A DNA stretch of 64,000 nt. Source: Corynebacterium accolens (lineage in GTDB: Bacteria > Actinomycetota > Actinomycetes > Mycobacteriales > Mycobacteriaceae). The number at the start of each line of letters is the position of its first letter. Positions within the stretch are counted from its first letter, which is position 1. Under the pieces are notes generated by a model. That model was not told the origin of the DNA and searched no databases. It saw nothing but the letters and a program-made list of their open reading frames with translations. Shown here one piece after another: positions 35,214 to 44,849 of this stretch. The stretch covers positions 434,001-498,000 of the forward strand of contig NZ_CP046605.1 of assembly GCF_023520795.1 (NCBI RefSeq). Reading direction: 5' to 3'. A program made the position numbers and the translations under genes.

Positions 35214-35660
35214 ATGGCTGATATCATCAAGCTGCACGACCTGCGCCCAACCGCAGGAGCAAATAAGCCCAAGACCCGCGTTGGCCGCGGTGAGGCATCC
35301 AAGGGTAAGACCGCTGGTCGCGGTACCAAGGGTACCGGCGCTCGTAAGCAGGTTCCCGCTGCTTTCGAGGGTGGACAGATGCCCATCCACATGCGTCTGC
35401 CTAAGCTCAAGGGATTCAAGAACCCGAACCACGTTGAGTACCAGGTTGTTAACGTGGCTGACTTGGCCGAGAAGTTTGCCGATGGCGGCGACATCACCGT
35501 CGCTGACATCGCAGCTGCTGGCCTCGTCCGCGCTAACCAGCCGGTCAAGGTTCTGGGCAGCGGCGACATCAACGTTAAGTTGAACGTCACCGCAGACAAG
35601 TTCTCCAAGTCCGCCGTAGAAAAGATTGAGGCTGCTGGCGGTTCCGCCAACACCAAGTAA
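35214..35660 (+). CDS. rplO: 50S ribosomal protein L15
   Basis: 148 residues with the Gly/Arg-rich N-terminal extension ([20 protein letters not shown]) that threads into 23S rRNA, and the C-terminal [18 protein letters not shown]-like end. Last gene of the rpsH unit; secY, which usually follows, is 3.6 kb away. A terminator follows. Confidence 0.98.
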   Translation: MADIIKLHDLRPTAGANKPKTRVGRGEASKGKTAGRGTKGTGARKQVPAAFEGGQMPIHMRLPKLKGFKNPNHVEYQVVNVADLAEKFADGGDITVADIAAAGLVRANQPVKVLGSGDINVKLNVTADKFSKSAVEKIEAAGGSANTK

Positions 35661-35677
35661 TCTGGACTAGGCAATAG

Positions 35678-35724
35678 CTGCACCCCCTTTTCTCGCACCC
35701 TATGTGCGGGGCGAGGGGGTGCAG
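35678..35724 (+). terminator. Terminator of the rpsH-rplO operon
   Basis: CTGCACCCCC (35678-35687) pairs with GGGGGTGCAG (35715-35724), with inner CTCGC/GCGAG and GCAC/GTGC pairings. Located 18 bases after the rplO stop. Confidence 0.85.
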
Positions 35725-35802
35725 TCGATCTATGCGGACGTATGCATGGCAGTGGTAGTGTTATCACCGTAAACACTCATCCCTACTAGCTAGGAGTTTG
35801 CT

Positions 35803-35943
35803 ATGTCGTCCATTTCTTCATTCCTTGCCGCTGTCATCTCCGCCGTATTGGCGCTCGCCGGCTCGACCGGCCCCGTTGACGCCAACCCGCAGCTGTCCCA
35901 GCCGGATAACGCTGAGACCGCGCAGGTGGCCCAGGAGCAGTAA
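35803..35943 (+). CDS. Small predicted secreted peptide (46 aa)
   Basis: An ORF below usual length cut-offs: ATG at 35803 with AGGAG 8 bases upstream, stop TAA at 35941. It begins MSSISSFLAAVISAVLALAG, a hydrophobic signal-like segment, with a possible cleavage after PVDA. A mature part of about 19 hydrophilic Gln/Glu/Pro-rich residues follows (NPQLSQPDNAETAQVAQEQ). It sits alone between the rplO terminator and another strong terminator, so it forms its own transcription unit. An overlapping frame giving an Arg/Pro-rich 63-mer lacks these features. Function unknown. Confidence 0.6.
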   Translation: MSSISSFLAAVISAVLALAGSTGPVDANPQLSQPDNAETAQVAQEQ

Positions 35944-35996
35944 TCGCGCTGATTTAAGTCTCGGGCCTCGTCAGAGATTGGGCCCGTAGCTGCAAA

Positions 35997-36030
35997 AAGG
36001 GTGGAACGCTTTCACGAGCGTTCCACCCTT
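35997..36030. terminator. Bidirectional terminator between small peptide and lipid-modification operon
   Basis: Perfect 14-bp stem AAGGGTGGAACGCT (35997-36010) / AGCGTTCCACCCTT (36017-36030), loop TTCACG. It serves the peptide gene on the plus strand and the oxidase gene on the minus strand. Confidence 0.88.
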
Positions 36031-36050
36031 ATGTGGTTTTGGGAGCCGTC

Positions 36051-37553
36051 CTATGCCTCGTCCACGGTCTTTTCAAAAAGGCCGGGGAAGCGGTCATCGG
36101 GGTCCGTTACGGCCTTGATGGCACCGGGAAGCTTCCCGCCATAGAGTTCCTCGAACCGCTCGCGGGAGTAGAAGGCCTCGGAGTACAGCGACTTGTGGCC
36201 GCCCAAGTCATTGACCTTTTCTTCAATGACGCGGTTGAAGGCGCCGTTGCCGGGGGCGCTGGGATCGACGTGATCGCCATCCACACCGGACCAAAAGCCG
36301 ACGTTGACCCACGTCTTTCCGGGGCGCAGTGGGTAGAGCGGCCAGGGGTCCTGGGACTCGGCGGCAATATCGCCGGTGCCCACGAGTTCGCCCACGCCAT
36401 CGCGCAGCCGGATGGGGCACAGCCATACCGGCTGGATATCGGAGGCCTGGAAGAACCAGTGGAGGAACTCCGGGAGGTTTTCCGGGGTGACCTCAATATC
36501 CTGGACCACGCGCTCGGCGCGCGGCTTGCCGTGCGGCTTTTTGATGAAGTTGTACTCCAACTCGTACTTGCGGTCCAGGCGCACCAGCTTCCAATAGAAG
36601 GAGCTGCGGCGCAGCTCGCGCGGCCAGACCTTGCGCACCTTGGGGTTCTGGGCGCCAAATGCGCGGGAGCACCAGAACCAGTCGGTATCCCAACGCCAGA
36701 TATAGTCGCGGATGGTAAGGCGGTCGCGCCGCATGCCCTGGGCGTGCTGCAGGCTGCGGTAGTAGATCTTATCCCGCGTGTAATCGGAGGTAGGGCCTTC
36801 TTCATCGGTAAAGCGCGCGAAGACGAGGTAAGCCTCGTCCTCGGAAAAGACCACGCCGTCTAGGCCATCGACGGTCTCACCCTCGTGGGTGTGGTTGACG
36901 GAGACATCGGCAAGCACGCGGCTTGCCTCCTCCACCGTGTGGAAACGTTGCTCGCGCAGCTCCACGTAGGGCGGGACGGGCTCGAGCTCGATCTTGAGGC
37001 GCACCGCGTAGCCCAGAGAACCATAGGAATTGGGGAAGAGGCGGAAGAGATCGACGTTCTGCTCGCGCGAGCAAGTAAGGATCTCGCCGGTGCCGGTGAG
37101 GATATCCATCTCGATGACGGACTCGTGCGGCAGACCGTTGCGAAAGCTCGTGGATTCCACGCCCATGCCGGTGACCGCGCCGCCCAGGGTGATGGTTTTT
37201 AGCTGCGGAACGACGAACGGCATGAGGCCGTGCGGCAGGGTGGCATCAACCAAGTCCTCGTAGGTGCACATGCCCTGCACATCGGCGGTGCGGGCGAGGG
37301 GATCGACCTCGATGACCCCGCCCAGGCCGGAGACGTCGAGGCCTATCTGATTCTCGCTGCGGCCGCGGAAGAGGTTAGAGGTCTTCTTGGCCAGGCGCAC
37401 GCGCTTGCCAGCGGGGACCTCGCGGAAGCTGCGCAGCAAGGTATCGACGCCGGCGCGGTGGGCCTGCCAGCCCACGGGCTCGATGCGCACGGCATCGACC
37501 GGGCGCGGCTGCAGGGCGGAAACGCGCTCGCGCAAGTGATCCAAAAGGGTCAT
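36051..37553 (-). CDS. tmsA: FAD-binding oxidoreductase, 10-methyl fatty acid reductase type (TmsA/BfaA-like)
   Basis: 500 residues from the ATG at 37553 (AAGGAG 8 bases upstream). The N-terminal FAD-binding PCMH-type domain shows KKTSNLFRGRSENQIGLDVS, PFVVPQLKTITLGGAVTGMG and GLPHESVIEMDILTGTGEIL. The C-terminal half (EYNFIKKPHGKPRAERVVQD) is like DWARF1/FAD-linked oxidases. In mycobacteria and relatives such a protein reduces the 10-methylene intermediate made by a SAM methyltransferase to the 10-methyl branch of tuberculostearic acid. The methyltransferase gene lies immediately upstream with a 9-bp gap, so pairing is strong. The symbol is by analogy. Confidence 0.8.
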   Translation of the reverse strand: MTLLDHLRERVSALQPRPVDAVRIEPVGWQAHRAGVDTLLRSFREVPAGKRVRLAKKTSNLFRGRSENQIGLDVSGLGGVIEVDPLARTADVQGMCTYEDLVDATLPHGLMPFVVPQLKTITLGGAVTGMGVESTSFRNGLPHESVIEMDILTGTGEILTCSREQNVDLFRLFPNSYGSLGYAVRLKIELEPVPPYVELREQRFHTVEEASRVLADVSVNHTHEGETVDGLDGVVFSEDEAYLVFARFTDEEGPTSDYTRDKIYYRSLQHAQGMRRDRLTIRDYIWRWDTDWFWCSRAFGAQNPKVRKVWPRELRRSSFYWKLVRLDRKYELEYNFIKKPHGKPRAERVVQDIEVTPENLPEFLHWFFQASDIQPVWLCPIRLRDGVGELVGTGDIAAESQDPWPLYPLRPGKTWVNVGFWSGVDGDHVDPSAPGNGAFNRVIEEKVNDLGGHKSLYSEAFYSRERFEELYGGKLPGAIKAVTDPDDRFPGLFEKTVDEA

Positions 37554-37564
37554 ATGGGCTCCTT

Positions 37565-38872
37565 TTAAAAGCGACTGTCTTCCCACCAACGGCGCTCAGG
37601 CACGCCGGCGCGGGAGCCGGCCTCACCGAGCTTGATGCCCAGGAAGTGGTAGAGGTTAATGATATTGCGCTCGAAGCCCCACTCCGAGCCGGCCATGTAG
37701 ATGCCGTAGAGGCGGGCGGTGGGCAGGCCTACCAGGTCGCATGCCTCTTCCCAGTTCTCCTTTAAGTTCTCGCACCACTCGTGCAGGGTGCGCATGTAAT
37801 CAAAGCGCAGGGATTCGGTATGGAAGACCTCGAAGCCATTGTCCTGCATGGCCTTGGTGACGTTGCCGGAACCGGTGAGCTCGCCATCGGGGAAAATGTA
37901 GCGGTCGATGAAGCCGCCCTTGGGCGTCTTGTGGTTATCCGGGTAGGTGATGTTGTGGTTCAACATCAGTCCGCCGACCTTGAGCTTGCTGTACATGAAC
38001 TTGAAGAAGTCATCGTAGTTCTGCACGCCGATGTGCTCGATGATGCCGATGGCAGAGATGGCATCAAAGCCTTCTTCGGTGACATCGCGGTAGTCCATAA
38101 AGCGGACCTCGGCCAGATCCTGTAGGCCTTCTTCCTCGATCTTCTTTTGGCCCCACTCGGCTTGCTCTTGCGACAAGGTCACGCCGATGGACTTCACGCC
38201 GCGGCGGGCGGCGTAGCGGACCATGCCGCCCCAGCCACAGCCCACGTCCAGGTGGGTGTCGCCTTCTTTTAGGCGCAGCTTGTCAAAGATGAGGCGGTAC
38301 TTGTTTTCCTGCGCTTCCTCCAGGGTGGCATCCGGGGTGGGGAAGTAGGCGCAGGTATAGGTCATGGAATCGCCCAAGAAGAGCTCGTAGAAGTCATTGC
38401 CCACGTCGTAGTGATCAGAAATGACGTCGGCGTCGCGCTCCTTGGAGTGCTTGGACAGGCCATCGTGCAGCTTGCGGCGCAGCCAAGAGGCGCGCTCTAC
38501 CTCGGGCACCGGCTGGATGTGGAAGGCGCCCATGGAAGCCAGCGAACGAACCACGCGCGCTAAGTCTTTAGCGCCAGGCTTTTCAAACTTGTCATACATG
38601 GCGTGCAAGGCATTGAAGATGCCGTACGGGTGGGCGGGGTGCTCGCCTTCTACAGAGATACCGTCTGTGACATAGGCGCGGGCGAATCCGACATCGCCTG
38701 GGTGGGTGGCGATATAAGCAAGTCCGCCGAGGCTATTGATGGTGACCTTATAATCGGCATCGGCAGGGCCGGTGGCAGAGCCATCAAAGGCTTCCCAGCG
38801 GAAGGGGTTGGGACTAGGGATAAAGACGTCGATGATCTCAGCAACGGTCATCGGCGTGAATTTTTTGCTCAT
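37565..38872 (-). CDS. tmsB: SAM-dependent fatty acid methyltransferase, CFA-synthase family (TmsB/BfaB-like)
   Basis: 435 residues. A helical N-terminal domain precedes the cyclopropane-fatty-acid synthase catalytic domain. Visible are HYDVGNDFYELFLG (about 154), SAM motif HLDVGCGWGG (207-216) and the bicarbonate/active-site region IEHIG. Family members transfer methyl from SAM to the double bond of oleoyl phospholipids. With the adjacent FAD reductase the product is expected to be 10-methylstearic acid rather than a cyclopropane. Acts on membrane lipids at the cytoplasmic face. First gene of the two-gene unit, divergent from secY. Confidence 0.82.
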   Translation of the reverse strand: MSKKFTPMTVAEIIDVFIPSPNPFRWEAFDGSATGPADADYKVTINSLGGLAYIATHPGDVGFARAYVTDGISVEGEHPAHPYGIFNALHAMYDKFEKPGAKDLARVVRSLASMGAFHIQPVPEVERASWLRRKLHDGLSKHSKERDADVISDHYDVGNDFYELFLGDSMTYTCAYFPTPDATLEEAQENKYRLIFDKLRLKEGDTHLDVGCGWGGMVRYAARRGVKSIGVTLSQEQAEWGQKKIEEEGLQDLAEVRFMDYRDVTEEGFDAISAIGIIEHIGVQNYDDFFKFMYSKLKVGGLMLNHNITYPDNHKTPKGGFIDRYIFPDGELTGSGNVTKAMQDNGFEVFHTESLRFDYMRTLHEWCENLKENWEEACDLVGLPTARLYGIYMAGSEWGFERNIINLYHFLGIKLGEAGSRAGVPERRWWEDSRF

Positions 38873-39249
38873 TCAGACTTCTTTCGCAACGTTGGGTTCA
38901 CACCAATAACGACCTTGGCGTTTAGGGACCGCCAGGCCGGAAAACTACGGGTAAAAAATTGCGCAGGGCAATAATTAACATGGTAAACCCCCAGCGGAAT
39001 AAGCGCGAAAGAATGGGCAATCATTGTCACATAATGCGGGTTAGATGTGGCACGCAGATATAAGGCTGGTAGGGTTATGGGGTCAAAAGTGTTCCACCGT
39101 TCCTTTGGGACTCCTTGTCTTTACTTCTTAACGCCAAGTGAGAAAGATGTGGAGCCCTGCGGGAGCCATAGAGTGTCCACCTCCGTGTGTTGCTGCGTGA
39201 GGAATCCATAGATTCGCGCGTGACAGCGGTAGGCCAGGAGGATTTTGTA
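38873..39249. promoter_or_regulatory. Divergent region between the methyltransferase gene and secY (377 bp)
   Basis: AT-rich near 38.95-39.08 kb, no credible gene. It must hold both promoters. On the minus strand TTGCCC with GTAGTT 17 bases on (near 38.95-38.98 kb) is possible. For secY I see several weak -10-like boxes (CATAAT near 39031, TAGGGT near 39070) without clear partners. The secY leader after about 39.08 kb is GC-rich. Confidence 0.35.
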
Positions 39250-40575
39250 GTGTCCGCCATTTTGCAGGCTTTTAAGGATGCCGACCTACGCAAGAAGATC
39301 ATCTTCACCATCGTGATGATAATTGCGTACCGCATCGGTGCACAGATCCCGTCGCCGGGTGTAGATTACGCGTCAATTGCAGGGCGCCTGCGTCAGCTGA
39401 CAGAGGAATCCGGAGACCTCTACTCCGTGATTAACCTGTTTTCTGGCGGTGCCCTATTGCAGCTGTCGATCTTCGCCATCGGCATCATGCCCTACATTAC
39501 GGCGTCCATTATCGTGCAGCTGCTGACCGTGGTCATCCCGCGCTTTGAGCAGCTGAAGAAGGAAGGTCAGTCTGGGCAGGCGAAAATGACCCAGTACACC
39601 CGCTACCTCACGCTCGCCTTGGCGCTGCTGCAATCCTCCGGCATCGTCGCGCTGGCGGACCGCGAGCAGTTGCTGGGTCAAGGCGTGCCGGTCTTGGCGG
39701 AAGACCGCAACTTCTTCACCCTGATCCTGCTTGTGGTGACGATGACCTCCGGCGCCGTCCTCGTGATGTGGATGGGCGAGCTGATTACGGAAAAGGGCAT
39801 TGGCAACGGAATGTCCCTGCTCATTTTCGCCGGTATTGCGACGCGCCTGCCTACCGATGGCATGAATATCCTGCAAAACAACGGCGGTATGGTCTTCGCC
39901 ATGGTGCTGGCTGGCCTTATTGTTCTGGTCGTCGGTATTACCTTCATCGAGCAGGGCCAGCGCCGCATTCCGGTGCAATACGCCAAGCGCATGGTGGGCC
40001 GGCGTCAGTACGGTGGCTCTTCCACTTACCTGCCGCTGAAGGTCAACCAGGCCGGCGTTATCCCGGTCATCTTCGCTTCCTCGCTTATCTACATGCCGGT
40101 GCTGATCACGCAGATCGTCAACTCCAGCTCCGTACACACCCCGGATAACTGGTGGCAGCGCAACGTTATTGCGCACCTACAGGCGCCGTCGTCCTGGCAG
40201 TACATCGTCTTGTACTTCCTGCTGACCATCTTCTTCGCGTACTTCTACGTCTCGGTGCAGTACGACCCCGCTGAGCAAGCCGATAACATGAAGAAGTACG
40301 GTGGCTTCATCCCAGGCATCCGCCCGGGCCGCCCCACCGCGGAGTACCTCGGCTTTGTCATGAACCGCCTGCTGAGCGTCGGTGCCCTGTACTTGGCGTT
40401 GATCGCCATCCTGCCGAATATCCTGCTGGACCTTGGCGTTGGTCACTCTTCGGCCGCCGGCACCTCCGCCTTTGGCGGTACGGCCATCTTGATTATGGTC
40501 TCCGTCGCCTTGACCACGGTCAAGCAAATTGAATCTCAACTTCTCCAATCCAACTACGAAGGACTACTGAAATAA
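39250..40575 (+). CDS. secY: Preprotein translocase subunit SecY
   Basis: 441 residues from the GTG at 39250 ([18 protein letters not shown]), with AGGAGG 9 bases upstream; an in-frame ATG-like extension from 39187 would add 21 non-conserved residues. Ten membrane helices with the plug region and the cytoplasmic loops carrying [11 protein letters not shown] and [20 protein letters not shown]. Forms the Sec channel for secreted and membrane proteins. Coupled to adk by a one-base overlap. Confidence 0.97.
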   Translation: MSAILQAFKDADLRKKIIFTIVMIIAYRIGAQIPSPGVDYASIAGRLRQLTEESGDLYSVINLFSGGALLQLSIFAIGIMPYITASIIVQLLTVVIPRFEQLKKEGQSGQAKMTQYTRYLTLALALLQSSGIVALADREQLLGQGVPVLAEDRNFFTLILLVVTMTSGAVLVMWMGELITEKGIGNGMSLLIFAGIATRLPTDGMNILQNNGGMVFAMVLAGLIVLVVGITFIEQGQRRIPVQYAKRMVGRRQYGGSSTYLPLKVNQAGVIPVIFASSLIYMPVLITQIVNSSSVHTPDNWWQRNVIAHLQAPSSWQYIVLYFLLTIFFAYFYVSVQYDPAEQADNMKKYGGFIPGIRPGRPTAEYLGFVMNRLLSVGALYLALIAILPNILLDLGVGHSSAAGTSAFGGTAILIMVSVALTTVKQIESQLLQSNYEGLLK

Positions 40576-41120
40576 TGCGTCTTGTACTTCTCGGCCCCCC
40601 CGGTGCTGGCAAAGGCACCCAAGCAGCAATCCTGAGCGAAAAGCTCGGCGTTCCACACATCTCCACCGGTGACCTCTTCCGCGCCAATATTGGCGAGGGC
40701 ACCCCGCTGGGCGTTGAGGCGAAGTCCTATATCGACGCCGGCAAGCTCGTGCCTACCGATGTTACCGCGCGCATGGTAGAAGAGCGCCTCAGCCAAGACG
40801 ACGCCAAGAACGGCTTCCTCTTGGACGGCTTCCCGCGCACCACCGAGCAGGCAGACATCTTGGAAGAGCTGTTGTCCAAGAAGGGCGAAAAGCTCGACGG
40901 CGTATTGAACTTCGAGGTTTCTGAGGACGTTGTTGTCAAGCGCATGATGGCGCGCGGCCGCGCCGACGATAACGAGGAAACCATCCGCACCCGCCTGGGT
41001 GTCTACCGCGATGAGACCTTCCCGCTCATCGAGCACTACGGCGACGCCATCATCCCCATCAAGGCAGAGGGCTCCGTCGAAGAGATCAACGCCCGCGCCA
41101 TGGAAGCGCTGGGCAAGTAA
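40575..41120 (+). CDS. adk: Adenylate kinase
   Basis: 181 residues, the short form lacking the long zinc-type LID. P-loop [11 protein letters not shown] (residues 7-17), AMP-binding DGFPRT and arginine-rich LID remnant are present. Interconverts ATP, ADP and AMP. The start overlaps the secY stop and its stop overlaps the map start, so the three genes are translationally linked. Confidence 0.97.
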   Translation: MRLVLLGPPGAGKGTQAAILSEKLGVPHISTGDLFRANIGEGTPLGVEAKSYIDAGKLVPTDVTARMVEERLSQDDAKNGFLLDGFPRTTEQADILEELLSKKGEKLDGVLNFEVSEDVVVKRMMARGRADDNEETIRTRLGVYRDETFPLIEHYGDAIIPIKAEGSVEEINARAMEALGK

Positions 41121-41914
41121 TGGCTTTTCGGCGCCGCACCAAGCGCATTCCCGCCCGCACCCCGGGCGAGCTGGATGCCATGCAGGCGGCTGGCGAGATC
41201 GTCGGCAAGGCGCTGCAGGCAGTTCGCGCCGCGGCGGCGCCAGGAGTGAGCACGCTTGAGCTCGATGCGGTGGCGGAACAGACCATCCGCGCCGCCGGTG
41301 CCACCCCTACCTTCAAGGGCTACGAGGGATTTCCGGGCTCCATTTGTTCCTCCGTTAACGATGTCATCGTGCACGGGATTCCGGATGCGAAGACCGTGCT
41401 TGCCGATGGCGACCTCCTCTCCATCGACTGCGGCGCCACCCTCGATGGCTGGGTAGGAGATAGCGCGTGGTCCTTTCCCATCGGTGAACTGGACCCGGAC
41501 GTTGCGGCATTGAACGCGGCGACCGAGTGGGTGCTCATGGAAGGACTGCAGGCGATGGTCCCGGGCAACCGCCTGACCGACGTGTCCCACGCCTTGGAGC
41601 AGGCAACTTACCGCGCCGAAGACAAGTTTGGCGTATCCCTTTATATCGTGGATGGTTACGGCGGTCATGGAATTGGCCGGACCATGCACGAAGATCCCTA
41701 TTTGGAAAATGAGGGAAAGCCTGGCCGCGGGCCCGTCATTCAGGAGGGCTCCGTCCTGGCCATCGAGCCAATGCTTACTTTGGGCACCGTCGATAGTGCG
41801 GTGCTAGAAGATGACTGGACGGTGGTCACGCTCGACGGTTCCGTTGCCGCACATTGGGAGCACACGGTAGCCGCGACGGCGGACGGCCCGCGTATCCTCA
41901 CCAGGCGCTACTAA
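41120..41914 (+). CDS. map: Methionine aminopeptidase type I
   Basis: 264 residues. The metal-binding residues are visible in [17 protein letters not shown] (Asp pair), [17 protein letters not shown] (His), PMLTLG (Glu) and the C-terminal WEHTVAAT (Glu). Removes initiator methionine from nascent proteins. Third gene of the secY unit. Confidence 0.97.
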   Translation: MAFRRRTKRIPARTPGELDAMQAAGEIVGKALQAVRAAAAPGVSTLELDAVAEQTIRAAGATPTFKGYEGFPGSICSSVNDVIVHGIPDAKTVLADGDLLSIDCGATLDGWVGDSAWSFPIGELDPDVAALNAATEWVLMEGLQAMVPGNRLTDVSHALEQATYRAEDKFGVSLYIVDGYGGHGIGRTMHEDPYLENEGKPGRGPVIQEGSVLAIEPMLTLGTVDSAVLEDDWTVVTLDGSVAAHWEHTVAATADGPRILTRRY

Positions 41915-41980
41915 TAAATTCCCAGTACATATTCCCTGAAAAATCGCCGCTTAAACTAGGCGTAAATCCCCTGAAAGGTT

Positions 41981-41986
41981 TATACT
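41981..41986 (+). promoter_or_regulatory. -10 element for a leaderless L,D-transpeptidase mRNA
   Basis: TATACT with 7 bases to the ATG at 41994, so the start codon is probably at the transcript 5' end. No Shine-Dalgarno sequence fits. A clear -35 is not visible. Confidence 0.5.
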
Positions 41987-41993
41987 CACCACT

Positions 41994-42785
41994 ATGTCTA
42001 AATTCAGCCTCCGCAAGTTAAGTGCCACCGTTGCTGCACCAGCAGTGGCTGGCGTCATGGCATTGAGCACGATTGCCGGCGCCCCTGCAGCCTCTGCTCA
42101 GCAACTCCCTTCCCTCGATCAGCTCACTGCCCAGGCCCAGCAGCAGCTTGATAACTTCCACGGCCAGACCCGCGACCAGGCATGGCAGACCCGCAATGAC
42201 ATCCTGGACCAGGCTGAGAAGTACACCCCGGAACTGGTGCCTAACGTGCAGTCCGCAGTCGATAGCGCCCTGGAATTCCTCTTTCCGGGCCTAGTGGCTC
42301 AGAAGAACGAGGAAGCACGCCAGGCTCGCGAGGCTGCTGAGCGCGCACACGCACAGCAGATTGCGGAAGAAAAGGCGAAGGCTGAAGAGGCGGCGCGCCG
42401 TGCGGAGGAGCAGCGCCGCGCTAACCAATTCGACCGCGGCTCCTGCCCGGCAGATGCCAAGATTTGTGTCGACCTTGACGGCCGCCGCACCTGGCTGCAG
42501 GAAGGTGGCGACGTATCCTACATTTCCCCATCCATGTCCGCCGGCATGGTGGGCGAGGAAACCCCGCGCGGTACCTTCCACGTCAACCGCAAGGTGAAGG
42601 ACGAAATCTCCCGCGAGTTCAATAACGCGCCGATGCCGTTCTCCATCTACTTCACCAATAACGGCCACGCTTTCCACTTGGACAACACCAACGTTGATTC
42701 CAACGGTTGCGTCCACCTGCCTTACGATGCAGCGGTTCGCTACTGGAACGATGTCCAGATTGGTGACAAGGTCTACATCTACTAA
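41994..42785 (+). CDS. L,D-transpeptidase, YkuD domain, secreted
   Basis: 263 residues. The signal peptide has a likely cleavage after AASA near residue 35. A Gln/Ala-rich helical segment and a charged coiled coil (about 105-140, many Glu/Ala/Arg) follow, then a C-terminal YkuD domain. Its catalytic motif reads HLDNTNVDSNGCVHLPYDA, with the nucleophilic Cys in SNGC and the preceding His in AFHLD. Such enzymes make 3-3 cross-links in peptidoglycan. Monocistronic between map and infA, followed by a strong terminator. The N-terminal coiled coil could position the enzyme in the wall; inference. Confidence 0.88.
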   Translation: MSKFSLRKLSATVAAPAVAGVMALSTIAGAPAASAQQLPSLDQLTAQAQQQLDNFHGQTRDQAWQTRNDILDQAEKYTPELVPNVQSAVDSALEFLFPGLVAQKNEEARQAREAAERAHAQQIAEEKAKAEEAARRAEEQRRANQFDRGSCPADAKICVDLDGRRTWLQEGGDVSYISPSMSAGMVGEETPRGTFHVNRKVKDEISREFNNAPMPFSIYFTNNGHAFHLDNTNVDSNGCVHLPYDAAVRYWNDVQIGDKVYIY

Positions 42786-42817
42786 TTCGGTGTAGCTCAC
42801 CGCGTTAACGCGCCTCG

Positions 42818-42865
42818 CCCTCGCGCTTGGTTCCGGAATTTGGAACTGAACGCGAGGGTATTTTT
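42818..42865 (+). terminator. Terminator of the L,D-transpeptidase gene
   Basis: CCCTCGCG (42818-42825) / CGCGAGGG (42851-42858) with an inner GGTTCC/GGAAC pairing and a TATTTTT tail. Confidence 0.88.
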
Positions 42866-42908
42866 AGTTTTCCGCTGCCGGTTGGGGATTTATGAAAGTG
42901 CGTGCGGT

Positions 42909-42937
42909 TTGGAAATCGTGTCGCTGCAGCGTATGCT
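42909..42937 (+). promoter_or_regulatory. Promoter of infA and the alpha operon
   Basis: TTGGAA (42909-42914), 17-base spacer, TATGCT (42932-42937). Same -35 and spacing as the rpsH promoter. The start would be near 42944, about 100 bases before infA. Confidence 0.75.
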
Positions 42938-43044
42938 GGTTTGACGGTGTATAGCGCCAGTAGGTCTGGTTGGCTTGCACCACCGCAGTAGACAACAAAC
43001 ATGCAGGTGACAGGTACTTGTCTGTCGCCAGAAAAGTAGAGGTT

Positions 43045-43263
43045 ATGGCTAAGGAAGGCGCAATTGAGGTAGAGGGTCGCATCGTCGAGCCTTTGCCAAA
43101 CGCAATGTTCCGTGTCGAGCTCGACAATGGGCACAAGGTTCTTGCACACATTTCCGGTAAGATGCGTCAGCACTACATCCGCATCCTCCCGGAGGATCGC
43201 GTCGTCGTAGAGCTGTCTCCTTATGACCTGACCCGCGGACGCATCGTCTACCGCTACAAGTAA
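43045..43263 (+). CDS. infA: Translation initiation factor IF-1
   Basis: 72 residues from the ATG at 43045, AGAGG 5 bases upstream. The OB-fold sequence [20 protein letters not shown] and [19 protein letters not shown] are standard. Binds the 30S A site during initiation. In many actinobacteria rpmJ follows; here it does not, and a 182-bp leader leads straight to rpsM. Confidence 0.97.
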   Translation: MAKEGAIEVEGRIVEPLPNAMFRVELDNGHKVLAHISGKMRQHYIRILPEDRVVVELSPYDLTRGRIVYRYK

Positions 43264-43445
43264 ACACAGTCAGCCTCCTCACCCAAGGGCGAAGCATGGC
43301 TTTGTCCTGTACACCTCAGGCTACGGTGGCCTGAGCCCGCACTGGTAAGCAACCCAAGGATTCCCGGCACGGTCCGGGCGAAGCGTTGCATGGAGCGGGA
43401 CGGATGGGGAGAAAACCGCCGTAACAACCCGAAAGGACACGCCTT

Positions 43446-43814
43446 ATGGCACGTCTAGCTGGTGTTGACCTCCCACGCAATAAGCGTATGGAGGTCGCTC
43501 TCACCTACATCTACGGCATCGGTCCAACCCGTGCCAAGGAATTGCTAGAAAAGACTGGCATTTCTCCTGACCTGCGCACCGACAACCTGGAAGATGAACA
43601 GGTTTCGGCACTGCGTGACGCAATTGAAGGCTCCTGGAAGGTAGAGGGTGACCTCCGCCGCCAGGTTCAGGCTGATATTCGTCGCAAGATTGAAATCGGA
43701 AGCTACAAGGGTCTGCGCCACCGTCGCGGTCTGCCGGTACGCGGTCAGCGTACGAAGACCAACGCGCGTACTCGTAAGGGCCCGAAGAAGACGATCGCAG
43801 GAAAGAAGAAGTAG
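43446..43814 (+). CDS. rpsM: 30S ribosomal protein S13
   Basis: 122 residues starting [20 protein letters not shown], with the C-terminal [20 protein letters not shown] tail contacting P-site tRNA. Preceded by GAAAGGA. The 182-base gap to infA contains a CTCAGGC/GCCTGAG hairpin near 43316-43336 and could be a regulatory leader. Confidence 0.98.
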   Translation: MARLAGVDLPRNKRMEVALTYIYGIGPTRAKELLEKTGISPDLRTDNLEDEQVSALRDAIEGSWKVEGDLRRQVQADIRRKIEIGSYKGLRHRRGLPVRGQRTKTNARTRKGPKKTIAGKKK

Positions 43815-43817
43815 TTC

Positions 43818-44222
43818 ATGCCTCCAAAGACTCGTTCCGGCGCACGCCGTTCCGGCCGTCGCGTCGTCAAGAAGAATGTGGCTCTGGGCCACGCATACAT
43901 CAAGTCCACCTTCAACAACACCATCGTCTCGATCACCGATCAGACCGGTGCTGTTATCTCCTGGGCATCCTCTGGCCACGTTGGCTTCAAGGGTTCCCGT
44001 AAGTCCACTCCGTTCGCTGCGCAGATGGCCGCTGAAAGCGCCGCACGCAAGGCAATGGACCACGGCATGAAGAAGGTTGACGTATTCGTCAAGGGTCCGG
44101 GCTCCGGCCGCGAGACCGCCATCCGTTCCCTGCAGGCTGCAGGCCTCGAGGTTTCCTCGATCACGGATGCAACTCCACAGCCGCACAACGGCTGCCGTCC
44201 GACCAAGCGTCGCAAGGTTTAA
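43818..44222 (+). CDS. rpsK: 30S ribosomal protein S11
   Basis: 134 residues with the platform-protein core ([40 protein letters not shown]) and C-terminal [15 protein letters not shown]. Starts 4 bp after rpsM. Confidence 0.98.
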   Translation: MPPKTRSGARRSGRRVVKKNVALGHAYIKSTFNNTIVSITDQTGAVISWASSGHVGFKGSRKSTPFAAQMAAESAARKAMDHGMKKVDVFVKGPGSGRETAIRSLQAAGLEVSSITDATPQPHNGCRPTKRRKV

Positions 44223-44243
44223 GGGAAGGAAAGAGGTAAGAAA

Positions 44244-44849
44244 ATGGCTCGTTACACTGGCCCCGCTACCCGCGTATCCCGCCGTCTTCGCGTCGACTTG
44301 GTCGGCGGAGACATGGCATTCGAGCGCCGCCCGTACCCTCCGGGACAGGCTGGCCGCAACCGCATCAAGGAATCTGAGTACCTGCTGCAGCTCCAGGAGA
44401 AGCAGAAGGCAAAGTACACCTACGGTGTGCTGGAGCGTCAGTTCCGCCGCTACTACACCGAGGCTAACCGCCTCCCAGGCAAGACCGGTGACAACCTGGT
44501 CATCCTGCTGGAGACCCGCCTCGACAACGTGGTTTACCGCGCAGGTCTGGCACGCACCCGCCGCCAGGCTCGCCAGCTCGTTTCCCACGGTCACTTCACC
44601 GTGAACGGCAAGAACATCAACATCCCGTCCTACCGGATTACGCAGTACGACATCATCGATGTCCGCCCGCGTTCCCAGAAGATGGAATGGTTCGAAGACG
44701 CTCAGGACGCTCTTATCGATGCCAACGTACCGGCATGGTTGCAGGTCGTTCCTGATACGCTGCGCATCCTCGTGCACCAGTTGCCCGAGCGCGCTCAGAT
44801 CGACATTCCGCTGCAAGAGCAGCTCATCGTCGAGCTTTACTCGAAGTAA
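44244..44849 (+). CDS. rpsD: 30S ribosomal protein S4, Cys-free form
   Basis: 201 residues. The N-terminus (ARYTGPATRVSRRLRVDLVG) lacks the four zinc-binding cysteines found in some S4 proteins, as is usual in actinobacteria. The S4 RNA-binding fold (TRRQARQLVSHGHFTVNGKN) is complete. Primary 16S binder, and regulator of the alpha operon in E. coli. AAGGAAAGAGG precedes the ATG. Confidence 0.98.
   Translation: MARYTGPATRVSRRLRVDLVGGDMAFERRPYPPGQAGRNRIKESEYLLQLQEKQKAKYTYGVLERQFRRYYTEANRLPGKTGDNLVILLETRLDNVVYRAGLARTRRQARQLVSHGHFTVNGKNINIPSYRITQYDIIDVRPRSQKMEWFEDAQDALIDANVPAWLQVVPDTLRILVHQLPERAQIDIPLQEQLIVELYSK

Noticed and set aside
43264-43445. rpmJ between infA and rpsM
   Set aside because: Looked for the short Lys/Arg-rich L36 sequence in all frames; none is present.
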